A DNA stretch of 64,000 bases. It comes from Aquimixticola soesokkakensis. GTDB lineage: Bacteria > Pseudomonadota > Alphaproteobacteria > Rhodobacterales > Rhodobacteraceae. Each line of letters begins with the position of its first letter. Within the stretch, counting starts at the first letter, position 1. The notes under the pieces were generated by a model. The model searched no databases, was not told the origin of the DNA, and was given only the letters and a program-made list of their open reading frames with translations. The stretch covers positions 1 through 64,000 of the forward strand of contig NZ_FWFS01000004.1 of the NCBI RefSeq assembly GCF_900172375.1, given 5' to 3'. Below are positions 52,893 through 63,892 of this stretch, piece by piece. The position numbers were made by a program, and so were the translations under genes.

Positions 52893-53807
52893 TCAAACGT
52901 CGCCGACGCGCATAATTTCCCATTGTAGCGTGATGCCGCTGTTTTCCAACACCTTTTTTCGCACCAACTCCCCAAGCCCTTCGAGCTCTGCCGCGGTGGC
53001 ACCGCCGGTGTTGATCAAAAAGTTCGAATGCATCTCGCTCATTTGCGCGCCACCCAGGGTTGCGCCGCGCAGACCGGCATCGTCAATCACCTTCCAGGCT
53101 TTCAGATCATGGACATCGTCGGCTTTGCCCGTCGAGGAAAATCCGGCCGGATTGCGAAAGGTCGAGCCGGCGGAGCGCTCTTTGGTGGGCTGCGAGGCAT
53201 CGCGTTTGGCGATTTGATCGGCCATGCGCGCTTCAAGCGTGTCAGGGTCGCCTGCCTGCCCTGAAAAGGTCGCCTCGACAATCACCCAGCCCTCGGGGAG
53301 CGTGGTCTGGCGATAGGCGAAATTCAGCTCATCGGCGCCGAGCGAGACAAGGTCCCCCGCCCGCGTCACCGCTTTGGCACTCACGAAGTGATCCGCCACA
53401 TAAGAGCCGTAGCAGCCCGCATTCATGCGTACCGCGCCGCCGATCGCCCCGGGGATGGTGCGCAGAAAGGTCAGATCGACCCCCGCAGCGGCCGCTTTGC
53501 GCGCCACATGCGCGTCAAGCGCCGCCACACCGGCCGTCACTGTCGTGCCCGTGACGCTGATGCCGTTAAAGCCCCGCCCCATGCGGATCACCACTGCGCG
53601 CAAACCGCCATCGCGCACGATCAGGTTCGAGCCGACACCCATCGGGAACACGGCCACATCTGCCGGCAGCGCGCGCAGGAACGCTTGCAAATCCTCAAGG
53701 TCGGCAGGCTGGAACAGGGCATCTGCAGGCCCCCCCACCCGCAGCCATGTCAGATCGGCAAGGGGGCGGTTGGGGGTCAGCGTGCCACGCACATCGGGAT
53801 AGGTCAT
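52893..53807 (-). CDS. murB: UDP-N-acetylenolpyruvoylglucosamine reductase
   Basis: Predicted 304-residue FAD enzyme that reduces UDP-GlcNAc-enolpyruvate to UDP-MurNAc. FAD-binding blocks: [30 protein letters not shown] and [20 protein letters not shown]. The proton-donor Ser lies in SAGSTFRNP, and [14 protein letters not shown] is near the end. ATG 53807 overlaps the DUF2484 stop (ATGA) and has AAGAAG upstream. Confidence 0.96.
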   Translation of the reverse strand: MTYPDVRGTLTPNRPLADLTWLRVGGPADALFQPADLEDLQAFLRALPADVAVFPMGVGSNLIVRDGGLRAVVIRMGRGFNGISVTGTTVTAGVAALDAHVARKAAAAGVDLTFLRTIPGAIGGAVRMNAGCYGSYVADHFVSAKAVTRAGDLVSLGADELNFAYRQTTLPEGWVIVEATFSGQAGDPDTLEARMADQIAKRDASQPTKERSAGSTFRNPAGFSSTGKADDVHDLKAWKVIDDAGLRGATLGGAQMSEMHSNFLINTGGATAAELEGLGELVRKKVLENSGITLQWEIMRVGDV

Positions 53808-54058
53808 TGCGATCTTCTTACGGTTTTGAGCACCCAGCGACCGGCATAGCGCATGGGCCAGCGCAACACCGACGCGCCCGCGGCCAGAACGATCAACCCG
53901 ACCCAAGGGCCGTTTTCATAGGTGACGTAGCCCACCAGCGGAACGCCGAAGGCGATCAGCACATAGGCCGCGGGCCAGTGGTGGTGGCGCGAGGGGAGCA
54001 TTGCGATCAGATTGGCGCTCAAGGCCCAGACGCAGGCAAGGATCAGAGAGAGTGACAG
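53804..54058 (-). CDS. DUF2484 small membrane protein, probable CTG start
   Basis: Predicted 84-residue membrane protein with about two or three hydrophobic helices, an [20 protein letters not shown] block and a C-terminal RYAGRW, matching the Rhodobacterales DUF2484 family found in dcw clusters. No ATG, GTG or TTG gives the family's N-terminus. A CTG at 54058 does: it encodes (M)[16 protein letters not shown] and lies 5 bases after a perfect AGGAGG (54069-54064). An in-frame TTG at 54022 exists but has no ribosome binding site and would delete the first helix. There is an in-frame stop upstream with no other start between. It overlaps murB (ATGA), so it may act in precursor synthesis or division; function is unknown. 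Confidence 0.75.
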   Translation of the reverse strand: MSLSLILACVWALSANLIAMLPSRHHHWPAAYVLIAFGVPLVGYVTYENGPWVGLIVLAAGASVLRWPMRYAGRWVLKTVRRSQ

Positions 54059-54097
54059 ACTGTCCTCCTTTCGCAGTGAGGGCGCAAATGGGTCATT

Positions 54098-55501
54098 TTA
54101 GGCGCGGGCAAGGCGTGCAGGCAAGGCATTTGCCCATGTGGAAATCGTCCCTGCCCCAAGGCAGACCACGATGTCACCGGCGCGGGCCTGTTCGCGCACC
54201 AGCCGTTCGAGGTCTTCCTCCGAGGTCACGGCGCGCGCATGGCGGTGGCCGTGGCGGATCAAACCCGCCACAAGATCGTCACGACCGGCCCCCGCGATGG
54301 GCTCTTCACCGGCGGCGTAGACTTCGGCGATACCGACCACATCCGCCTCGTTGAAGCAGGTGCAAAAATCGTCAAACAATGTGTGCAGGCGCGAATAGCG
54401 GTGCGGCTGGTGAACCGCAATGACACGCCCGTCGCAGGCCTGACGCGCGGCTTTCAGCACGGCGGCGATTTCGACCGGATGGTGGCCGTAATCGTCAATG
54501 ATGGTGATGCCGTTCACTTCACCGACCTTGGTAAAGCGGCGGTTCACGCCTTTGAAATTCGCCAGCGCTTCGCGGATTTCATCGCGCTTCATGCCCAGAT
54601 GACGCGCCACGGCAACAGCGGCCAATGCGTTGGAGACATTGTGATTTCCGGGCATCGGCAGGGTGCACCCCTCGATCATCTGCTCCTCGCCCGCCAGCGC
54701 GATGTCGAAATGCGCCACGCCCTTTTGGTAGGTCAGGTTCACCGCGCGCACGTCGGCTTGGGCGTTAAACCCGAAAGTCACGACACGCCGGTCGGTGATC
54801 TTGCCCACAAGGCTCTGGACTTCGGGGTGGTCGGTGCAGCACACAGCCAGCCCGTAAAAGGGAATGTTGGACACGAAATCCAGAAACCCCTGCCGCAGGT
54901 TTTCGATGGTGCCCCAGTGTTCCATGTGCTCGGGGTCGATATTGGTGACAATCGCGATGGTTGCAGGCAGGCGGTTGAAGGTGCCGTCGGATTCATCCGC
55001 CTCGACCACCATCCATTCGCCCTGCCCCATGCGCGCGTTCGACCCATAGGCATGAATGATGCCCCCGTTGATCACGGTGGGATCAAGATTGCCGTGATCC
55101 AACAGCGTTGCCACCATCGTGGTGGTGGTGGTTTTGCCATGGGTGCCGCCGATGGCAATGTTGGATTTCAGGCGCATCAGTTCGGCCAGCATTTCCGCGC
55201 GCCGCACCACCGGCAGCCCTTTGAGGCGGGCCGCATCCAGTTCGGGGTTGCCCGCTTTGATGGCCGAGGAAATCACGACCACTTCGGCCCCCTCGAGGTT
55301 TTCAGCGCGCTGGCCTTCGAAAATCACCGCGCCCAGTTCCTTGAGCCGGTCGGTGATCTTGGAGGCTTTCAGGTCCGAGCCCTGGACTTTGTAGCCGTGG
55401 TTGATCAGCACTTCGGCGATGCCGGACATGCCGATACCGCCGATGCCGACAAAGTGGATAGGGCCCATTTCGGTGGGCAATTTGGTCACGGCAGCGTTCA
55501 T
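54098..55501 (-). CDS. murC: UDP-N-acetylmuramate--L-alanine ligase
   Basis: Predicted 467-residue Mur ligase that adds L-Ala to UDP-MurNAc. The N-terminal UDP-binding domain reads [17 protein letters not shown]; the ATP P-loop is [16 protein letters not shown] near 110; the central metal/Lys region is [12 protein letters not shown]-like ([12 protein letters not shown]), and [12 protein letters not shown] is in domain 3. The start overlaps the murG stop by 4 bases. Confidence 0.97.
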   Translation of the reverse strand: MNAAVTKLPTEMGPIHFVGIGGIGMSGIAEVLINHGYKVQGSDLKASKITDRLKELGAVIFEGQRAENLEGAEVVVISSAIKAGNPELDAARLKGLPVVRRAEMLAELMRLKSNIAIGGTHGKTTTTTMVATLLDHGNLDPTVINGGIIHAYGSNARMGQGEWMVVEADESDGTFNRLPATIAIVTNIDPEHMEHWGTIENLRQGFLDFVSNIPFYGLAVCCTDHPEVQSLVGKITDRRVVTFGFNAQADVRAVNLTYQKGVAHFDIALAGEEQMIEGCTLPMPGNHNVSNALAAVAVARHLGMKRDEIREALANFKGVNRRFTKVGEVNGITIIDDYGHHPVEIAAVLKAARQACDGRVIAVHQPHRYSRLHTLFDDFCTCFNEADVVGIAEVYAAGEEPIAGAGRDDLVAGLIRHGHRHARAVTSEEDLERLVREQARAGDIVVCLGAGTISTWANALPARLARA

Positions 55502-56610
55502 CCGGGCGTTCCTGTAGCAAGCGTTTCGACCAGTTCGACGAGGCGCTCTGTTGCATCGGGGCGCGAGATCGACAGCGCCGCCTGCGCCATGGCAAGCGCG
55601 CCTTCGGGATTGGTCAGAATGGTGGTGATATGATCCGACAGCGTGGCCGCATCAAGCCGCGCCTCGGGGATGAGAATGGCCGCCTGCGCATCCACCAGCC
55701 CGCGCGCATTGGCGCTTTGGTGATCCGCAGCGGCGGCGGCAAAGGGGATCAGGATCGCCGGGCGCCCGATCACGGAAATATCCGCAACCGAGGACGCGCC
55801 AGAGCGCGAAATCACCAGCTGCGCTTCGGACATGCGCCGCGGAATATCGGTGAAAAAGGTTTCAACCTCCGCCGCAAGCCCTGCCTCGGCATAGGCGCGC
55901 TCGACGCGCTCCTTGTCTTCGGGGCGGGCCTGTTGCGCAACGCGCAGATTGCTGCGCAGCGGCTCGGGCAGCGCGGCGATGGCGGCAGGCACGGCATCCG
56001 ACAAGATCCGCGCGCCTTGCGAGCCGCCGATCACGAGGATCGACATCGGGTAGTCACCCGGCGTGATATAGCCTGCCCCCGCGCGCTCCAGCACCGCCGC
56101 GCGCACCGGATTGCCGGTGTAAACGCCGTCAATGCCCGCAGGCAGGACCGTCGGCCATGTGCCACAGGCCACGCGGTTGACGCGTTTGGAAAAGATCTGG
56201 TTGACGCGGCCCAGCACACCGTTTTGCTCGTGGATCATGCGCGGCTTGCCCAAAAGCGTGGCCGCCGCCATCGCCGGAATGGCCGGATAGCCGCCAAAGC
56301 CCACGACCACTGCCGGTTTGTCGCGCACCATTTTGGTCATGGCCGAAAACACACCGCCAAGGATACGCAGCGGCACCATGGCTTTGGCCGCAATCCCGCC
56401 GCGCGCGAAGGTGGCCGATGCCAGTTCTTCGATCTCGACGGCCTGCGGGAAAGCGCCGGTGTAGCGCGCGCCACGCGCATCGGTGGACAGTTTGACCCGC
56501 CAGCCGCGCGCCAGCATCGCTTCGGCCAGCGCTTGGGCCGGGAACATATGCCCGCCGGTGCCGCCTGCGGCAATCACCAGCAGCGGGGCCAGGGTCTTGG
56601 GTGTGGTCAT
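55498..56610 (-). CDS. murG: UDP-GlcNAc:undecaprenyl-PP-MurNAc-pentapeptide transferase
   Basis: Predicted 370-residue GT-B glycosyltransferase converting lipid I to lipid II at the inner membrane. The N-terminal glycine motif [18 protein letters not shown], the [14 protein letters not shown] acceptor region, [18 protein letters not shown] and the C-terminal donor site [23 protein letters not shown] are readable. It overlaps murC and lies 4 bases after ftsW. Confidence 0.97.
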   Translation of the reverse strand: MTTPKTLAPLLVIAAGGTGGHMFPAQALAEAMLARGWRVKLSTDARGARYTGAFPQAVEIEELASATFARGGIAAKAMVPLRILGGVFSAMTKMVRDKPAVVVGFGGYPAIPAMAAATLLGKPRMIHEQNGVLGRVNQIFSKRVNRVACGTWPTVLPAGIDGVYTGNPVRAAVLERAGAGYITPGDYPMSILVIGGSQGARILSDAVPAAIAALPEPLRSNLRVAQQARPEDKERVERAYAEAGLAAEVETFFTDIPRRMSEAQLVISRSGASSVADISVIGRPAILIPFAAAAADHQSANARGLVDAQAAILIPEARLDAATLSDHITTILTNPEGALAMAQAALSISRPDATERLVELVETLATGTPG

Positions 56611-56614
56611 GGCG

Positions 56615-57781
56615 TTATCTCCCGCGCCGGATCAGGATGTCACCGATCTCGCCCTGGGGGCGATTGCGGGTAAAGGCCAGCAACATGCCCACCGCGATGC
56701 CCGAAGCAATGACCGAGGAGCCGCCATAGCTGACAAAGGGCAAGGTCATGCCTTTGGCAGGCAAAAGCCGCACCGCAACGCCCATGTTGATCATCGCCTG
56801 CACGCCAAAGGCACAGGCAAGCCCCGTCCCCGCAAGGCGGATGAACGGATCGCGTTCGCGCATCAGCCGGCTGAGGGAGCGCACAACGATCGTGCCGTAC
56901 AGCGCGATGATCGCCAGCACCAACACCAGCCCGTATTCTTCTGCCGCCACAGCGATGATAAAATCGGTATGGGCATCGGGCAGCGACCATTTCACCTGAC
57001 CTTCGCCCACGCCCACGCCAAAGAACCCACCCTCTTGGATAGCGTTCGTCGCATAGCCGATCTGGGTGCGCGGATCGACTTCTGCGGACAGAAACCCGTC
57101 GATGCGGCGCGCAAAGTGTTCGGAATTATTGTAGGCGACCGTGCCAAACATCACGACACCCACCGCAAGCGAGACCAGCAGGGTCAGCGGCGCCCCCGCG
57201 ACGAAATACATCACCGCCCAGCTGAACAGGATCAGCGCCGCCTGCCCGAAGTCGGGCTGCATGGCCAAGAGCATCACGATGATCAGCGCCAGCGCGAAGG
57301 AATACAGTTTGCCCGGCGGCCCGTCGAGGTCCTGTGACGCCGACATCAGCCAGGCCGACACCACAACGAAGGCAGGCTTGAGAAATTCGGAAGGCTGGAC
57401 AGAGGCGAACCCGAAAGAGAACCAGCGCACAGCCCCTTTGCCGAAATCCGTGCCGATAAAGGGCAGCAACAGCAGCGCAACGAAGGTGATTGCAAATCCC
57501 ACGACCGCCAGACGGCGCACCATTTTGGGGTCCATCATCGTGGTGGCGATCATCGCGATCAGGGCCATGACCCCGAAAAACGCCTGACGCTGGATGTAGT
57601 AAAAGGTCGGCAGACCGTTTTTTTCGGCCAGGGGCGGCGAGGCTGCAAGACCCAGCAAAATGCCCACGCCAAACAGCAAGAGAATACAAGAGAGCGACCA
57701 TTTGTCGATCGTCCGCCACCACCGGGGAAGAACCGGCTCGCCATCCCGCTTGGGGATCGCGCCATACACCATTTCTGTCAT
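56615..57781 (-). CDS. ftsW: Peptidoglycan glycosyltransferase FtsW
   Basis: Predicted 388-residue SEDS polymerase with about ten membrane helices, acting with FtsI at the septum. Signature regions: [15 protein letters not shown]-like loop, [14 protein letters not shown] (catalytic Asp region) and [22 protein letters not shown] near the C-terminus. It is the first gene of the murG-murC-DUF2484-murB string; upstream, the plus-strand DUF2945/topoisomerase pair separates it from murD. Confidence 0.95.
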   Translation of the reverse strand: MTEMVYGAIPKRDGEPVLPRWWRTIDKWSLSCILLLFGVGILLGLAASPPLAEKNGLPTFYYIQRQAFFGVMALIAMIATTMMDPKMVRRLAVVGFAITFVALLLLPFIGTDFGKGAVRWFSFGFASVQPSEFLKPAFVVVSAWLMSASQDLDGPPGKLYSFALALIIVMLLAMQPDFGQAALILFSWAVMYFVAGAPLTLLVSLAVGVVMFGTVAYNNSEHFARRIDGFLSAEVDPRTQIGYATNAIQEGGFFGVGVGEGQVKWSLPDAHTDFIIAVAAEEYGLVLVLAIIALYGTIVVRSLSRLMRERDPFIRLAGTGLACAFGVQAMINMGVAVRLLPAKGMTLPFVSYGGSSVIASGIAVGMLLAFTRNRPQGEIGDILIRRGR

Positions 57782-57927
57782 TTTACTACCGCCGCACTGC
57801 CTGATTTCGCCACGGTGGAAGGCACTCCGACCGCGCGATGTCCGGTTGACCGGATCTAAGGCAATTCTAGCCCAAGTTCGCGCCCAAGGCTAGTGGGTTG
57901 CGCGGGCATTGCCGCCCGATTGAGCAG

Positions 57928-57954
57928 AGATTGGCGCAAAAACAGGCGCAATCT
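57928..57954. other. Hairpin in the ftsW-DUF2945 divergent spacer
   Basis: AGATT-G-GCGC and GCGC-AATCT form a stem with one extra G and an AAAAACAG loop. No T run follows on either strand, so it is more likely an operator or leader structure than a terminator. Confidence 0.35.
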
Positions 57955-58039
57955 TTGGTGACAGGAACCACATAGCGCCATTGCGAGTTTCGATTGGACA
58001 TTCAGACAGCACCGGCAACCCGACAAAAAGGAGGCGATG

Positions 58040-58252
58040 ATGGCCTTTAGCGATGGCGACAAAGTAGCATGGGATTGGGGCAACGGCACCGCCGAGGGGG
58101 CCGTTCGGACGCGCTATCTGCGCACCGTCACCCGCAAGATCAAGGGCAGCGAAATCACGCGCCACGGGTCCAAAGACAACCCTGCCCTTTTCATCGAACA
58201 GGCCGATGGCGATCGGGTGCTCAAGCTCAGTTCCGAAGTGCGCCCCGCCTAA
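58040..58252 (+). CDS. DUF2945 (Tudor-like, HVA1) small protein
   Basis: Predicted 70-residue protein: FSDGDKVAWDWGNGTAEGAV, KIKGSEITRHGSKDNPALFI, then VLKLSSEVRPA, matching DUF2945, a short SH3/Tudor-like barrel of unproven function. Two consecutive ATG codons follow AAGGAGG; the second (58040) has the better 5-base spacing. It lies 29 bp before topoisomerase IB on the same strand, a pairing that suggests co-expression. Confidence 0.8.
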   Translation: MAFSDGDKVAWDWGNGTAEGAVRTRYLRTVTRKIKGSEITRHGSKDNPALFIEQADGDRVLKLSSEVRPA

Positions 58253-58281
58253 GCGGCGCGGTGTCAGGCTTGAGCGCTCCC

Positions 58282-59259
58282 ATGTCCTCTTGCGATGCCC
58301 TGCCCGAGGGGCTGACCTATTACCCCGACAGCGAGCCCGGGATCACACGGGCGCGTCACGGGCGCGGATTTACCTTTCGCGCACCGGACGGCACCACGCT
58401 TGCGCGCGGGCCGGTCCGCGCGCGCTGTCTCGCGCTTGCCGTGCCGCCAGCCTATGAAAATGTCTGGATTTCGCCCAAGGAGAACGGGCATTTGCAGGCA
58501 ACCGGCCTCGATGCGCGCGCGCGCAAGCAATACCGCTATCACGCGGCATGGTCGCAGGCGCGCGCGGCGGAAAAATTCGACAGACTCGCGGAGTTTGCCC
58601 GCGCCCTGCCCCGCATCCGCGCCCGCGTGCGCCGCGACCTGCATGAGGATGTGGGCGAGGAAGCCTTTGCGCTTGCCGCCGCCGTCCTGATGATCGACCG
58701 CCTTGCCATCCGCGTGGGCAACGACACCTATGCCCGCGATAACGGCAGCTACGGCATTACCACGCTGCAACGCCGCCACCTTCGCCTTGATGACGGCGGG
58801 CTGACGTTGGCGTTCACGGCCAAAGGTGGCAAAAAGGTCCGGCGCAGGCTGAGCGACAAGAAGGTGCTCAAAACGCTCGACAAGATCCGCGACCTTGACG
58901 GTGCGCAATTGCTGACGTGGATCGACGCACAGGAGCAACCGCGCAGCCTCACCTCCCACGCGCTCAATGCCTATCTGGGCGATGCGGGGTCGGGGGAGTT
59001 CACCGCCAAAACCTTTCGCACATGGGCAGGCACTTTGGCGGCCTTTGAAGCGGTCGAGAACGGCGCCACGACGATCAAGGCCCTTGCCGGGGCCGCAAGC
59101 GCGCGGCTTGCCAACACGCCCACCGTCGCGCGCAACAGCTACATCCACCCGCGCGTGATCTCCCTGGTCGAGGAGGCGCATGTCCCCGCTGTCACCCCCG
59201 CCAGGCTGAGCGGTTTGCGCGTGGCCGAAAACCGCCTGCTCGGATTTCTCGAAAGTTAG
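58282..59259 (+). CDS. DNA topoisomerase IB
   Basis: Predicted 325-residue eukaryotic/poxvirus-like type IB topoisomerase. It relaxes supercoils through a 3'-phosphotyrosine. Family blocks: [27 protein letters not shown], catalytic Arg in [19 protein letters not shown], Lys in FTAKGGKK, Arg in [11 protein letters not shown] and Tyr in [15 protein letters not shown] 58282 was chosen; GTG 58261 is also open and neither has a strong ribosome binding site. The stop overlaps the convergent murD stop (TTAG). Its position within the dcw cluster is unusual. Confidence 0.9.
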   Translation: MSSCDALPEGLTYYPDSEPGITRARHGRGFTFRAPDGTTLARGPVRARCLALAVPPAYENVWISPKENGHLQATGLDARARKQYRYHAAWSQARAAEKFDRLAEFARALPRIRARVRRDLHEDVGEEAFALAAAVLMIDRLAIRVGNDTYARDNGSYGITTLQRRHLRLDDGGLTLAFTAKGGKKVRRRLSDKKVLKTLDKIRDLDGAQLLTWIDAQEQPRSLTSHALNAYLGDAGSGEFTAKTFRTWAGTLAAFEAVENGATTIKALAGAASARLANTPTVARNSYIHPRVISLVEEAHVPAVTPARLSGLRVAENRLLGFLES

Positions 59260-60653
59260 AGCAGCGCTTCCACAAGCGCGGCGAAATGCTCGCCGCGTTT
59301 TTCAAAGTTGGGGTATTGATCGAAGCTCGCCGCCGCAGGGGCAAGCAGCACAACCTCCCCTGCCTCTGCCTCGCGCGCGGCCAGCGCCACCGCCGCCTCC
59401 ATGGTTTCGCAAATCTCGTAGGGCACATCGCCCAGTTGCAGCGCAAAATCGCGCGCCGAAAAGCCGATCAGATAGGCTTTGACCACCGACCCAAGCGCCG
59501 GGGCCAGCGCGGCGATCCCGCCGTCCTTGCCCATGCCGCCCGCGATCCAGCGGATGCGCGAAAACGCCTCAAGCGCCTTTTGCGCCGAATCGACGTTGGT
59601 GGCTTTGGAGTCATTGACGAATTTCACGCCATCTTTTTCGCCGACCAACTGGCTGCGGTGCGGCAAGCCGCCAAAGGAGTGAAACGCCGCCTCGATGGTT
59701 TTGGGCGAAAGCCCCAGCGCGCGGGTCGCAGCAAAGGCGGCGCAGGCGTTCTGGTGGTTATGCGCCCCCGGAAGGCCCGCGATGTCGCGCAGATCGAGCG
59801 AGGCGACCTGTTTGCCCTTGCGGTATTCGCTTAGAAACCCCTTGCGCGCAAAGACGTTCCAGCCGCTGCCGGCCAGTTTTTCAGCGACGGAAATGCGGAT
59901 CAGACGCGAATCTTCGGGCCCTTCAACCAATTGGTTGGCCAGATAGCGGCCCTCTTTTTCGTCGACGCCGATCACGCAGCGATCCGGCCCGCCTTCGATG
60001 AAAAGGCGGCGTTTGGCGGCAAAATACCCCCCCATGCCGCCGTGCCGGTCCAGATGGTCGGGCGACAGATTGGTAAAGACCGCCACATCGGGGGTCAGCG
60101 CCCGCGCCAAATCGGTTTGGTAGGATGACAGTTCCAGCACGATCACCTCGCCATCGACCGGCGGCTCGATATCCAGAACCCCGCGCCCGATATTGCCCGC
60201 AAGCTGGCACGGGGTGCCGTTTTCGCTCAGGATATGGTGGATCAGCGCCGACGTGGTGGATTTGCCGTTCGAACCGGTGACGGCGATCACGCGCGGGGGC
60301 GTGTCGAAATCCACCCAATCGCCCGATCCGAGCGATCGGAAAAACAGGCCGATGTCATTGTCCACCGGCACCCCTGCGGCCCATGCGGCGGCGATGACCT
60401 TGTTGGGGTCGGGGTAGAGATGGGGGATACCGGGCGAAACGATCAAGGCGGCGATGCCGTCAAACCCGCCCGCTTTGGTAAAATCGCAGACCTCATAGCC
60501 CAGTTCTTCGGCCTTGGCGCGCCCCTCGGTGCTGTCATCCCAGACCACGGGGATCGCCCCGCCCGCGCGCAGCGACAAAGCGGTCGCAAGGCCGGAACGG
60601 CCCATGCCCAGAACCGCGACACGGCGGCCTTCATATCCCAGAACCGGTATCAT
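59256..60653 (-). CDS. murD: UDP-N-acetylmuramoylalanine--D-glutamate ligase
   Basis: Predicted 465-residue Mur ligase that adds D-Glu to UDP-MurNAc-L-Ala. N-terminal domain [22 protein letters not shown]-loop [17 protein letters not shown] near 128; [49 protein letters not shown]; a final [11 protein letters not shown] block. The start overlaps the DUF2161 stop by 4 bases. Confidence 0.96.
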   Translation of the reverse strand: MIPVLGYEGRRVAVLGMGRSGLATALSLRAGGAIPVVWDDSTEGRAKAEELGYEVCDFTKAGGFDGIAALIVSPGIPHLYPDPNKVIAAAWAAGVPVDNDIGLFFRSLGSGDWVDFDTPPRVIAVTGSNGKSTTSALIHHILSENGTPCQLAGNIGRGVLDIEPPVDGEVIVLELSSYQTDLARALTPDVAVFTNLSPDHLDRHGGMGGYFAAKRRLFIEGGPDRCVIGVDEKEGRYLANQLVEGPEDSRLIRISVAEKLAGSGWNVFARKGFLSEYRKGKQVASLDLRDIAGLPGAHNHQNACAAFAATRALGLSPKTIEAAFHSFGGLPHRSQLVGEKDGVKFVNDSKATNVDSAQKALEAFSRIRWIAGGMGKDGGIAALAPALGSVVKAYLIGFSARDFALQLGDVPYEICETMEAAVALAAREAEAGEVVLLAPAAASFDQYPNFEKRGEHFAALVEALL

Positions 60654-61354
60654 TGTCGGACTCCTTTGGCGGACCGCGGGGCGGTGGATGTTTTGCTGAC
60701 GTGTAGCGGGTTCTGTGGCCCGCCAGAAGGGGGCTCTGCAAGCGCGTAAATGCCACGCGAGACGCGCGCGAACCAGCCGTAATGATTATCGGCCAGAATG
60801 GCGCGTGCGTTGGGCACGTCCAGCGCGCGGGCCATCTGCGCCGGGGCGCTCGGGCCATGTCGCCCCAGATAGGCGCGCAGCTTTTGCGCATCCTGACGGT
60901 AGGCGGTCACGCGTTTCACGCCCGTGGTGCCCCCGACATTGGGATCACCGATGCGGCGGGTAAATTCCTTAAGCAACTGCCCTGCCCGTTTGGTATTCTT
61001 GCGCGGCTGATAGGGCGCAGGGTCGAGATGGGCCTCCACCCTTTGCGCCGCCACATCCACGGCCAAGAGGCCCAGCCCCAGGCGGCGGCACAGATGCACG
61101 ATGTCCTTGTAGCGCAGTTTCCAGCCGGTGCCCTTGGCTTTGGGCACCGCCAGATAGACCGCATCGCTGACCCGCTGACGGTCGATGCCCTGCAAGACCA
61201 GCGCCAGCGAGAACCCCGTTTTCAACTCGACCACGACGGGCGGCTCGCTGCCGCGCACCGCCATCACGTCGCAGGCGCCGATTTCGGCCTTCACCACATA
61301 GCCCTGCGCCTCCAGAAAGGCTTTGACGGGGGCGTAGAGATCGGCCTCTTTCAC
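60650..61354 (-). CDS. DUF2161 family PD-(D/E)xK phosphodiesterase-like protein
   Basis: Predicted 234-residue protein. The N-terminal half carries a restriction-fold pattern: Glu in the first helix ([14 protein letters not shown]), [10 protein letters not shown] and VVVELKTGF, giving the D...ExK core. The C-terminal half contains helical, winged-helix-like elements ([21 protein letters not shown]). The DUF2161 family is predicted to be a nuclease-type phosphodiesterase; no substrate is known. It sits between mraY and murD with a 3-base gap and a 4-base overlap, so it is part of the cell-wall operon. Confidence 0.82.
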   Translation of the reverse strand: MKEADLYAPVKAFLEAQGYVVKAEIGACDVMAVRGSEPPVVVELKTGFSLALVLQGIDRQRVSDAVYLAVPKAKGTGWKLRYKDIVHLCRRLGLGLLAVDVAAQRVEAHLDPAPYQPRKNTKRAGQLLKEFTRRIGDPNVGGTTGVKRVTAYRQDAQKLRAYLGRHGPSAPAQMARALDVPNARAILADNHYGWFARVSRGIYALAEPPSGGPQNPLHVSKTSTAPRSAKGVRQ

Positions 61355-61357
61355 GGT

Positions 61358-62440
61358 TTAACGCAGCTTGAGGGTGGCCAGACCGATGAGCGCGAGCACC
61401 AGCGAGATGATCCAGAACCGGATCACGATCTGCGCCTCGCCCCAGCCCTTTTTCTCGTAGTGGTGGTGGATCGGAGCCATCAGGAACACGCGTTTGCCGG
61501 TGCGTTTGAAGTAGAGCACCTGAATGATGACCGAGAGCGCCTCGACCACGAACAAGCCGCCGACAATTGCCAGCACCAATTCGTGCTTGGTTGCCACCGC
61601 GATCGCGCCCAAAGCGCCGCCCAAGGCCAGCGATCCGGTGTCGCCCATGAACACGGCTGCAGGCGGCGCATTGTACCACAAAAACCCGAGCCCCCCGCCG
61701 ATCAGCGCCGAGGTAAAGATCAGGATTTCCCCCGTTCCGGGCACGTAGTGCAGGCCGAGGTAGTCGGTAAAGTCGGTGCGGCCCACCGCATAGGCGATGA
61801 CGCCAAGCGTGCCTGCCGCGATCATCACGGGCATGATCGCAAGACCGTCGAGACCGTCGGTGAGGTTCACCGCATTGGCCGAACCAACGATCACGATCAT
61901 CGCGAAGGGGATAAAGACCCAGCCAAGGTTGATCAGCGCATCCTTGAAGACGGGCAAGGCCAGTTGGTTGGTCAGCTCTTGGGGATGCAGCCACGCCGCC
62001 CAGGCGCCGGCGATCAGCGCAATCAGCAGGCCCAGCAGCAGGCGCAGGCGCGAGGACACGCCTTTGGTATTGGCCTTGGACACTTTGGCGAAATCATCGG
62101 CAAAGCCGATTGCGCCATAGGCCATGGTGACAAACATCACCAGCCAGACATAGCCCACCGAAAGCTGCGCCCACAACAGGGTCGAGGTCAGCACCGCCGA
62201 AAGGATCAGCAAGCCGCCCATGGTCGGGGTTCCTGCCTTGACGAAATGGCTTTCGGGGCCATCCTCGCGGATCGGCTGGCCCTTGCCCTGGCGTTTGCGC
62301 AGGATGTCGATCAGGGGGCGGCCAAAAATAAAGCCGAAAATCAGCGCCGTAAAAAACGCGCCACCGGCACGGAAGGTGATATAGCGAAAGAGGTTAAAAA
62401 AATCGCCGCCGTCAGACAGCCCCGTTAGCCAGTAAAACAT
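61358..62440 (-). CDS. mraY: Phospho-N-acetylmuramoyl-pentapeptide transferase
   Basis: Predicted 360-residue integral membrane enzyme transferring phospho-MurNAc-pentapeptide to undecaprenyl phosphate (lipid I). Ten helices are expected; catalytic Asp-rich [19 protein letters not shown], the [10 protein letters not shown] motif and [15 protein letters not shown] are present, and [12 protein letters not shown] is in the last loop. It follows murF by 12 bases. Confidence 0.97.
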   Translation of the reverse strand: MFYWLTGLSDGGDFFNLFRYITFRAGGAFFTALIFGFIFGRPLIDILRKRQGKGQPIREDGPESHFVKAGTPTMGGLLILSAVLTSTLLWAQLSVGYVWLVMFVTMAYGAIGFADDFAKVSKANTKGVSSRLRLLLGLLIALIAGAWAAWLHPQELTNQLALPVFKDALINLGWVFIPFAMIVIVGSANAVNLTDGLDGLAIMPVMIAAGTLGVIAYAVGRTDFTDYLGLHYVPGTGEILIFTSALIGGGLGFLWYNAPPAAVFMGDTGSLALGGALGAIAVATKHELVLAIVGGLFVVEALSVIIQVLYFKRTGKRVFLMAPIHHHYEKKGWGEAQIVIRFWIISLVLALIGLATLKLR

Positions 62441-62452
62441 CGCTTGCGCCCC

Positions 62453-63880
62453 TTAAAGTTCTTCGGGCAGCGGATGGCCCAATTTTCGTATTGCGTCAAC
62501 CAAGCGGCTGACCTTCGACCCTTTCGAGCCTTTGACGAGCACGACATCGCCCGCATCCACATGCAGTTTCAAGTCCGGCAACATCGCCTCGGCGCTGGCG
62601 TACCAGCCGCCGCGCTTGTCGGCGCGAAGCGCGGCATCGAGGTGCTGCATCAGTGGCCCGACACAGAACACTTCGTCGATGCTGGCCATGAACGGCAGGG
62701 CGGCGAGGGCGGCGTGATCGGCCTGCTCCGTGGGCCCCAGTTCCAGCATATCGCCCAGAATGGCAATGCGCCGGCCCTTGTGTTTGCGGCCCAGCCCGTC
62801 GCGCGGTGCTGCCGCCGCCAACACTTCCAGCGCGGCTTTCATCGAGGTGGGATTGGCGTTGAAGGCATCGTCGATCAGCGTGAGCTGCCAGCTGGTCTCG
62901 CTGGGATCGAGCAGGATCTGTTCGCGCGCGCCGCGCCCGGCGGGCGGCGCCCAGAGCACCAGATCGCGTGCTGCCAGCGTCACATCCGCGCCAACCTCTT
63001 GCGCGACGGCCAGACAGCCCGCAGCGTTGGTGGCAAAATGGCGCCCTGCCGTGGAGAGGCGGAACAGATGGTCGGTGCCGCCCACGCGCGCTTTGGCGGT
63101 GGTGATCCCGTCAAACAGCCGCACGTCGTGAACCTGTACATCGCAAGCCGCCGTTTCGCCAAAGGTCACGACCCGCGCCGCGCCCGCGCCTGCGCGCAGC
63201 ACATCGAGCGTGTCGAGATCGCCGTTCACCACCGCAACGCCGCCCGCGACCAGCCCCTCGCAGATTGCCGCTTTTTCGCGGGCAATATCGGCAAGGCTGT
63301 CAAAGGCGGCCAGATGCGCAGCGGCCACCGTGGTGATCATCGCCACATGCGGCGCGGCCATTCGGGCCAGCGGCGCGATTTCTCCGGGGTGGTTCATGCC
63401 GATTTCGATCACGGCAAAATCCGTGTCCTGTGGCATACGCGCCAGCGTCAGCGGCACGCCCCAGTGGTTGTTGTAGCTGGCTTGCGCGGCGTGGACGCGG
63501 CCCTGCCCGTTGAGAATCGCGCGCAGCATTTCTTTGGTCGAGGTCTTGCCCACCGACCCCGTGACGCCGATCACGCGGGCCTGCGTGCGCTTGCGTGCGG
63601 CCACGCCGAGGCGTTCGAGCGCGGGCAGCACCGCCTCGACGATCAAAAGCGGCGCATCGGCGGCCACGCCTTCGGGGCGGTGGGTGACAAGGGCAGCACC
63701 GGCACCGGCCGCCAGAGCCTGTGCCACAAAATCATGCCCGTCGCGCGCGGCCGTGAGCGCCACGAATAAATCGCCCTTTTTCAGCGTGCGGGTGTCGATG
63801 GAAACGCCGTCCACGGTGAAATCGCAGGTCGCGGTGCCCCCCGTTGCGGCGGCGGCATCGGCAGAAGTCCAAAGGCTCAT
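62453..63880 (-). CDS. murF: UDP-N-acetylmuramoyl-tripeptide--D-alanyl-D-alanine ligase
   Basis: Predicted 475-residue Mur ligase adding D-Ala-D-Ala. P-loop GVTGSVGKTSTKEMLRAIL near 105; VIEIGMNHPGEIAPLARMAAP; DDAFNANPTSMKAALEVL; ILGDMLELGPTEQADH. The first ATG at 63886 is too close to GAGAAAG; the ATG at 63880 (MSLWTSADAAAATGG) has better spacing. It lies 12 bases after the murE stop. Confidence 0.96.
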   Translation of the reverse strand: MSLWTSADAAAATGGTATCDFTVDGVSIDTRTLKKGDLFVALTAARDGHDFVAQALAAGAGAALVTHRPEGVAADAPLLIVEAVLPALERLGVAARKRTQARVIGVTGSVGKTSTKEMLRAILNGQGRVHAAQASYNNHWGVPLTLARMPQDTDFAVIEIGMNHPGEIAPLARMAAPHVAMITTVAAAHLAAFDSLADIAREKAAICEGLVAGGVAVVNGDLDTLDVLRAGAGAARVVTFGETAACDVQVHDVRLFDGITTAKARVGGTDHLFRLSTAGRHFATNAAGCLAVAQEVGADVTLAARDLVLWAPPAGRGAREQILLDPSETSWQLTLIDDAFNANPTSMKAALEVLAAAAPRDGLGRKHKGRRIAILGDMLELGPTEQADHAALAALPFMASIDEVFCVGPLMQHLDAALRADKRGGWYASAEAMLPDLKLHVDAGDVVLVKGSKGSKVSRLVDAIRKLGHPLPEEL

Positions 63881-63892
63881 CGTCATTCTTTC

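Noticed and set aside
60782-62428. 548-codon plus-strand open frame opposite DUF2161 and mraY
   Set aside because: His/Arg/Gln-rich nonsense composition with no domain; the minus-strand genes are clearly supported.
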